Below are positions 58,000 to 64,000 of a DNA stretch of 64,000 bases, piece by piece. The stretch covers positions 109,852,539 through 109,916,538 of the forward strand of contig JBOZIK010000001.1 in NCBI GenBank assembly GCA_051453625.1, written 5' to 3'. A program made the position numbers and the translations under genes. Each line of letters begins with the position of its first letter. Position 1 is the stretch's first letter. This stretch comes from Welwitschia mirabilis. Lineage: Eukaryota > Gnetophyta > Gnetopsida > Welwitschiales. The notes under the pieces are model-generated. The model was not told where the DNA came from, searched no databases, and was given only the letters and a program-made list of their open reading frames with translations.

Positions 58000-59000
58000 G
58001 ACCTGTACAACATATGAGATGTCTAGTCATGTTACTATTAAATAAATGAGTCTTTCCACAAGTCTTTGGTATGTAGTCACATCCTCAACTAGATCTCCTA
58101 TCTTACTTGATAGGTTATATTGCTAAGGAATAGGTGTCTACACTACCTTTTCATCCTCCAGACCTACATCTCTTATAATATGTACTACATATCTATTTTG
58201 ATTTATACATATTTCATCTTGATTCCTTTTGACCTTTAACCTCAAAACATAGTGTAATGATCCTAGGTCCTTTATTTTAAAATAAGTTTAAAAATATTTC
58301 CTAAATTATACACATTTATATCCATTACTCCTGATAAGTATAAGATCATCTACATAAATTAACATAGTCAAGAAATTATCCCCATTTGGAAGTGTAAATA
58401 GTGAGTAATCCCATGGATTTTGTTTGAACCCATACTTCAGAAAAGAAGTTCAAGGTTTCCCAAACCACTGTCATGGTGTTTGATTTAGTCCATACAAGGA
58501 CTCATGTAGCTTATAGACAAGTGAATCACTGGGGACACCTAGAGGAGGCTTCATAAATACTTATTTATTAATATCTCCATGTAAAAAACCATTGTCAACA
58601 TCCATTGGGTGTAGTTCCCATCCTTTAATCTCTAAAATAGCCAACAAGCATTATACTATAGTGAATTTAGCTATGGGAGTAAAAGTTTCATTGTAGTCAA
58701 TTCTCTTCAGTTAGCTATAATCTTATGCAACCAATTATGCCTTGTACCTGTAAATTGTTTTATTAGTTTTTCATTTAATTCTAATCATCTTTTTTCTTTT
58801 GGGTAAAGGAACTAAACTCCATGTGTTATTTGAATGTATAGCTTTTAGCTCTTTATCCATTTCTTCTTCCCACATTAGATTTCCTGTAGCATTATCATAA
58901 GTATCTGGTTTAACATCCATCTCTTATAATCTTGCATTGTTAGTAGAAGATTCCTTGAGATTGAAACCTTACCATCTAAATGGTTGATAGAGTAGTAGAC
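58000..59000 (-). pseudogene. copia reverse transcriptase remnant (second segment)
   Basis: Aligns with 13,480-14,500 throughout. The YVDD-region equivalent is near 58,330-58,360 (aagatcatctacataaatt on plus), where the minus frame reads VDDLIL after a change at the tyrosine position. Indels differ from those in the first copy, so the copies decayed independently after duplication. Confidence 0.8.
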
Positions 59001-59361
59001 TTGATTAGGGGGCCTGTCATCTTCTTGCATGTCATTACATAATCCTTAAATCTTTATAGCATTTTCCTTTTCCTTTAAGGTTTTGAGTTTTCAACTATGA
59101 TATCTTTTTGAACTACCTCATTTTCTATTTCAAGGTTAGAGTCTCCCATTCCTTCTTATGATTCTTGGTTTTCTTCTAACTTGATAAAATCTTCTAAATC
59201 TTCATATTATTGTTGTACATGTATTTCCTAGTTCAATCACTGTTGGCACTGACTGCATCTATGTTTTTTCTAAAGGCTATACATCTTTAAAAGAAAGAGG
59301 ATCCTCATAAAATATGACATCTCAAGATTTAAAGAGCTTATTAGTATTGAGTTCCATTACC

Positions 59362-60200
59362 CTATATCCTTCCTAAAACATAACCTAGTAAAACACATTT
59401 TCTCAATTTAGCAACAAACTTATCATTTAGCTTAGGTTTAATGTAAACATAGAACAAACATCCAAACGTTCTAAGATGATCATATGAGGGTTTCTTTTTA
59501 AATAAAATCTTATGTGAAAATTTACCATCAAGTGTTGGTGTGGGTAGAATATTTATCAAATGTATTGCTGTCTATACACATTCTCCCTAATACCTTAAAG
59601 GTGAAATCGAAGTTCTCTTGCAAGCTCTAGTAAATGCCTATGTTTTCTTTCCACCATCCCATTTTGTTGGGGTGTGTGTAGATAAGAGGTTTGATGCATA
59701 ATCCCTTTATCTAAGATAAGCTTCTTAAAATTTCCTTGCACAATTTCCTAGGAATTACTTAACCTAATTAATTTCACCTATACACCAAACTAATTTTGCT
59801 TCATTTTCAAAAATTGTTCAAATAGAAATGGAGCTTTACATCCATTTTTCATTAAATGAATCCATGTACCTCTTGAACAATCATCAACAATGAAAAGAAA
59901 ATATTTTGCTCTAGTATGTATGCTAGTTTCGTAAGGTTCCAAAGTATCAACATAAACCAAGTCAAATAATTATCCCGGTTTATTTTTAGTTAAAGAAAAT
60001 GATAATTAAGTTTGTCAAGCCCTATGACATGTATCAAATGGTAAAATACTTTTATTCTAAAATGAAACATCAAACAAATCTTTTAATCTAGTATGTGGGA
60101 TATGTTCCAACCTCCCATGTAACAATTCTGGTTAATTCTTTCATCTCATAGCATTGGCCTATATTTGACTTTCCTTTTCACAGAAGTAGAGCCCCCCAAT
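59362..60200 (-). pseudogene. copia integrase remnant (second segment)
   Basis: The minus frame at 59,362-59,559 reads KILFKKKPSYDHLRTFGCLF and then KCVLLG, the C-terminal integrase region. The core is at 59,640-60,010, with the zinc-binding start near 60,020. The 300-base duplication and nested LTR of the first copy are absent here. Confidence 0.82.
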
Positions 60201-60393
60201 CCATTCTACCTACTCCAGTCATACTCTTGGTAATAAGATAATACAAAATACATGCATTTGAAAAAAAATGTTACTGAACAATTTAAATATTAGGTAATTC
60301 TACTAATTGAAGCTAAATTACAGTTGAAAATATGGTAAAAAAAGAACATCCTTTAGAATAATATTCTAATTGAGTTAAACATTTTGGGCATAA

Positions 60394-60591
60394 TTAACTT
60401 CTGATATTTCTTCCATCTAGTAGTGTAACCTGCAAAGCAAATTTCTTTGAACTTTTGCATTTTATTAAGTTTGGATTTGATATAACATGGTCAAATACCC
60501 TAGTGTCTAGAACCCATTTGTAAGAAGAATAAATTTTATGAACAAAGTTTACTATGAGATGCCCTGGTTCATCTTTTGTAAGTACAACCAT
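60394..60591 (-). pseudogene. copia protease region (second segment)
   Basis: Open frame with WVLDTRVFDHVISN: the protease motif D-T-G-A is altered to D-T-R-V. Upstream comes a degraded knuckle. Non-functional. Confidence 0.65.
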
Positions 60592-60689
60592 TGATCAAAA
60601 TGGGTTTGTTATAGCCTAGATGTATTTAGAAAAATATATTGTTGGCTTACTTGTTACTAAGAATATGCTTCCCTTTTACTTTTTGTTCA

Positions 60690-61527
60690 CTACTACGTTA
60701 ACAGTCATCTTTGCTTGGAAGGTCCTCTTCTTCCTTTGCCAAATTAGAGGATATCTAATAATCTCAAAATAGATCTCTTTTGTTTGAGCTATCTTCTTAT
60801 AGTGTTTATATTTTGATCTCCTATTTATATCTTAACTCTTTTCTCTAGCATATACTTTGAAAGTTTTTGCCTTTGTAATTAACCTTGCCATCATCACTTC
60901 TTCTGAAGTCAAGAGAGAGTAAGTAATTATTAAGGATGGTAGTGTATCCTTCCATAGAATATTGGATCTTACAATAGCATAGGAATCATTCATTCCCATT
61001 AGAAATTGACGTAATTTCTCTTCTCTTTCTCCTTAGCCAATGCTCCACACATGCAACTTGCACATCCTTCTTTATGAGACTTGGAAAAACTATCAAGTTG
61101 ATCCTAAAGTTCCTTTAATTTTGCATAGTAAGCAGAAATTATCAACTCATATTATCTAGAATTAAAAATGTCTCTCTTCAGCTCTTAAACACAAGGCCCA
61201 CTTCCCTGTGAAAACCTCTCTTCTAAGTCTCTCTGTATGTTATAAGCAGTATCATGGTATGAAATACTAAACTCCTTATTAACTAAGTTTAACATCCATG
61301 CAAACACTATAATGTTAACAAGTCAGCCAATTGTCCTCTTTTGGATGTCCTTCTTTTGGTTTCGATAATTTTCCATACATAAATATTAGTTTATATTTGG
61401 ATCATAGTGCATTGATGATGACACTTCTCCATGTTAAATAGTTGATTTCCTTTAGTGGATGAGATACCAATAAGTCATATAGTCTAGTTGAATTACTTAG
61501 ATAATAGTGTGGTGGTTTTTCACTCAT
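60690..61527 (-). pseudogene. copia gag remnant (second segment)
   Basis: ATG at 61,525-61,527 starts MSEKPPHYYLSN, then LLVSHPLKEINYLTW, the typical copia gag opening (V-S-x-P-L-x-x-x-N-Y-x-x-W). The frame breaks soon after. The core near 60,950-61,010 matches 16,929-17,252. Confidence 0.82.
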
Positions 61528-62743
61528 GGTTTTGGTAGAGATCTCTATTTGGGTTCTTATTTTAAAAATGAAAAATAAAAAAGGTAAAAAAAAAAAGACA
61601 AAACTCAAGAACTTTGTTGATGTTCTTTTATGACATCATCAAATGGATTAAATTTGTTGACGTTCCTGCATCTCAAGAACTAATGTAAGAACCACTTTTA
61701 TTCTAATGTATAGGAAGTATGGATGAAAATAAGGATACTTAAAGAACATATAGTTTAAATAATATAATGATAATGAACATAAAAACAAATAAAGAGTTTT
61801 GCTAATAAATTTATTCAGAGTACTTCCAAATGTGATAAACTTTTAAACTTGGTGTTATGGGATTAGGGTTATCTCCACCAAGAGTATTATACTCTAAAAG
61901 GATGGTGTGTTCTATTCTATTAGCAAACTAGACTACTTTGCCTTTGGCATATTAGTTGATTTGGTTATTGAAGAGACATTGTAGATGAGGCTTTTGTAAT
62001 AACTTTGAATTCCTTTTCTATCAAATTACTTATTTTATTCTTGTGGTGGAATACATTAGAAATTTAAGGATAAGAATGTTACTTATACATCCTTGTTTAT
62101 CATTTAGAATATAAAACATATTAACTAGTGTGATATTGTAGTAAAAAATTTACTAGTTTTTAAATTAGAAAAGAAGCAAAGCCAAGTAACTTGTACTCTT
62201 GCTATCATGGTATTTGTAAATTTTAAAATTTTTTCAAACATCTTAAGATTCACAAAACCTTATCAATATTGAGTGACCTATGAGAATTTCAAGATGTAAA
62301 CAACAAAGTTGTATATTATAAGTGGGGGAATTATTGCAATTTCAAGATTTTCTTTAAAGATCATAGCAACTAATATAGTGTTGTAGGTAAATCTTGAAAC
62401 TTGCCAGATGAAAGCCATATTGTCAACTTAGTAAGATGCAAGATTTTGAAGATGCAGCTGTAACAACTAGTGTAATATGGTGGTTTTTCAATTTATTTTA
62501 ATGCTTAAAACAGTTCCTATTTACTAAAAAACCAATCATTGTCATACTGTAAGTGGGTATCAATTAAATTTATACCATCTTTGTGTAGATTTAATATGGA
62601 AATGATGAAGGAAAATGGAAAAATGATAACTTCTTTATTGATTATTAAGTGAGTTTTATTTTTGGGATTCATTTGTTATTGGCTAGAATTTAATTTACTT
62701 GATTAATTATTTTTAAATTTTAATTTTAATTTAATTTGGATTT

Positions 62744-62916
62744 ATGGAGAAGAAGCAACTTATTACAACTACATATTATGTGCTAAGGTAAGAGCTTCCA
62801 TCTATGCTTGTATCCTTGCTATCAATTTCGTATTTGTTAGTGTATCTATTTTCTATGTTTCTTCCATTTGAATACCTTTAATAATTTTCTATTGCTATTC
62901 ACTATTTCTATTTTAG
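62744..62916 (+). other. exon/intron-like block in M, copy 4
   Basis: ATGGAGAAGAAGCAA block of 44 bases, donor GTAAGA at 62,788 and acceptor ttctattttag ending at 62,916, interval 129 bases. Confidence 0.4.
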
Positions 62917-63159
62917 ATAAATCAACTACATGAGATCTAAAATACCAAGTTTTATATGAATGTTCTTGGTTTCAATCAAAGGCTACATGTTGAGATCAAT
63001 TCTCTAAACATTGAAGGATTCATGTTAAGAAAAGTATCTTTCTTCTACAACTTGTTTTTGGGCTTGATTTAGTCCATCCACTTAAATATATCTACATTTT
63101 ATTTGTAAACAAATATTTCCACCTATTCAATCAATATTTGTTTGTGGAATCATCAAAAG

Positions 63160-63780
63160 TGATAATTTTGCTGATGTTCCTGCATCTAAAGAACTAAAGT
63201 AAAAGACACTTTTACCCCAATTTATAAGAAGCATAGATGAAAAGAAGGATATGAAATGAAACATAATATAAATAATGTAGTAATAATAATTAAAGTAAAG
63301 AGTTGCAGTAAGAAATTTATTTAAAGTACATGCAGAGGTGAGAACCTTTCAAACCTGATGTTATGGGATTGGGATATATCCATTAAGAGTATTATATCCT
63401 AAAAGGATGGTGTGTTCTATTTTTCTAGAAAACTAAGTCACTTTGCCTTTAGCATATCAGTTGATTTAGTTATTTGAGAGACATTGCAAATGAGACTTCT
63501 GCAATAACCTTAAATGCTTTTTGAAATTAAATTACTTGGTTTATTCATGGTGGTGGCACACATTAAAAAATTAATGATAAAAATGTGATTTGTAAATCCT
63601 AGTTTAATCATTTATAATATAAGGTTCACTAACAAGTGAGATATCTTAGGTTTCTTGCTATCATGGTATTTGCAAATTTCAGAACTTTACTTCAACATCT
63701 TAAGGTTGAGTGACATGTGAGAATTTTAAGATGCAAATGACAAGGCTGCATATTATAAGTGGGGGCATTATGGTAATTTG
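63160..63780. repeat. partial M module, copy 5
   Basis: Restarts the M order at tgatgttcctgcatc immediately after M copy 4, in direct orientation, and matches 61,650-62,340 (ggtgtgttctatt, attatatcctaaaagg, tcatggtatttgcaaat). This is a tandem repeat of part of M. Confidence 0.65.
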
Positions 63781-64000
63781 GCTAAGAGGCCATCCCTAAT
63801 CAGTGATTTCTCTAGGATAGTGTTACAGCTAATTTTTACAAATTTTATTTTTAGTTAAAAAAATAATAAAAACATCAAACTTACTTAATTTGGAAATAGT
63901 AGAGGGGATAAATGTTGAAACAACAATTCTAATAAATTTTGAAATGGAAAACCTTAATTTCTTTTGAAACATTTAACCTCATAATTTTTGAAATGGTAAA
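63781..64000. other. end of window, nothing recognised
   Basis: Diverges from M at gctaagaggcc. AT-rich, with no domain or LTR pair visible within the remaining bases. Confidence 0.4.

Larger units (their letters stand above)
57067..61600 (-). mobile_element. Ty1/copia retrotransposon, orthologous to 11,869-18,001, 5' LTR deleted
   Basis: Sits at the same M position (gagcttaaa before the LTR) as the copia in the first segment and belongs to the same family. The 3' LTR (57,067-57,323), polypurine tract (cttgagtgaggc on the minus strand), RNase H, RT, integrase, protease and gag follow in order. The gag start codon survives at 61,525-61,527. The 5' LTR and primer site are absent. It is useful as a gap-free guide to the other copy. 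Confidence 0.92.
56780..63150. repeat. M module, copy 4, split by copia
   Basis: The left part is 56,780-57,066 and the right part runs from about 61,610 to 63,150. About 400 bases of M that follow the copia in copy 2 (18,002-18,410) are missing here together with the copia 5' LTR. It carries the exon/intron-like block at 62,744-62,916. Confidence 0.7.

Noticed and set aside
1-64000. tRNA or rRNA genes
   Set aside because: No cloverleaf with A and B boxes or rRNA core motif was seen on either strand by eye.

Overview
This window is nuclear DNA of a seed plant. It is very AT-rich, has no bacterial-type gene organisation, and is filled with old nested plant retrotransposons: Ty1/copia elements with an initiator-tRNA-Met-type primer site, and L1-type LINEs with an APE endonuclease, a reverse transcriptase and a C-terminal zf-RVT domain. 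No intact protein-coding gene was found. Many in-frame stops fall where the family consensus has W, Q or R (TGG, CAG/CAA and CGA read as TAG/TAA/TGA). This fits long-term deamination of methylated cytosine, as in large, heavily methylated genomes. A low-GC gymnosperm is a guess only.

Layout. About 1.1-19.9 kb and 36.5-63.2 kb are two diverged copies of one large segment, built from modules called here L, M and U in the order L-M-U-L-M. L carries a short LINE-RT remnant. M carries a conserved exon/intron-like block. U has no recognised content. The first segment holds a 5'-truncated copia (1.98-5.17 kb) in its first L and a two-LTR copia (11,869-18,001, minus strand) in its second M. The second segment holds the orthologous copia at the same M site (57,067-about 61,600). 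It also holds a full-length LINE (40,648-47,381, 13-bp target-site duplication) between its first L and M, and a truncated LINE (51.7-54.05 kb) in its U. An extra partial M lies at 63.16-63.78 kb.

Between the segments, 19.96-36.45 kb is a mosaic. It has two copies of an unclassified repeat with a GGTCGCCC-rich degenerate tandem array (20.0-22.9 kb), a minus-strand copia fragment (23.0-24.74 kb), a 5'-truncated LINE (24.74-28.0 kb) and a gypsy-like solo LTR with perfect 5-bp target-site duplication (28,838-29,152). It also holds the only host-gene-like material: two head-to-tail, minus-strand, multi-exon copies of an unrecognised small coiled-coil protein gene (31.6-34.0 and 34.2-36.45 kb), with a third 3'-part copy at 28.0-28.7 kb. 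Both main copies carry disabling changes and are best called pseudogenes unless transcripts show otherwise.

Nine N gaps interrupt the sequence. Two of them (39,771-40,525 and 46,771-46,870) are flanked by the same sequence on both sides, so they look like unmerged contig overlaps. No tRNA, rRNA, CRISPR or bacterial regulatory feature was seen. Similarities were judged by eye, so module and truncated-element borders are good to tens of bases. Borders defined by TG..CA ends or target-site duplications are exact as read.
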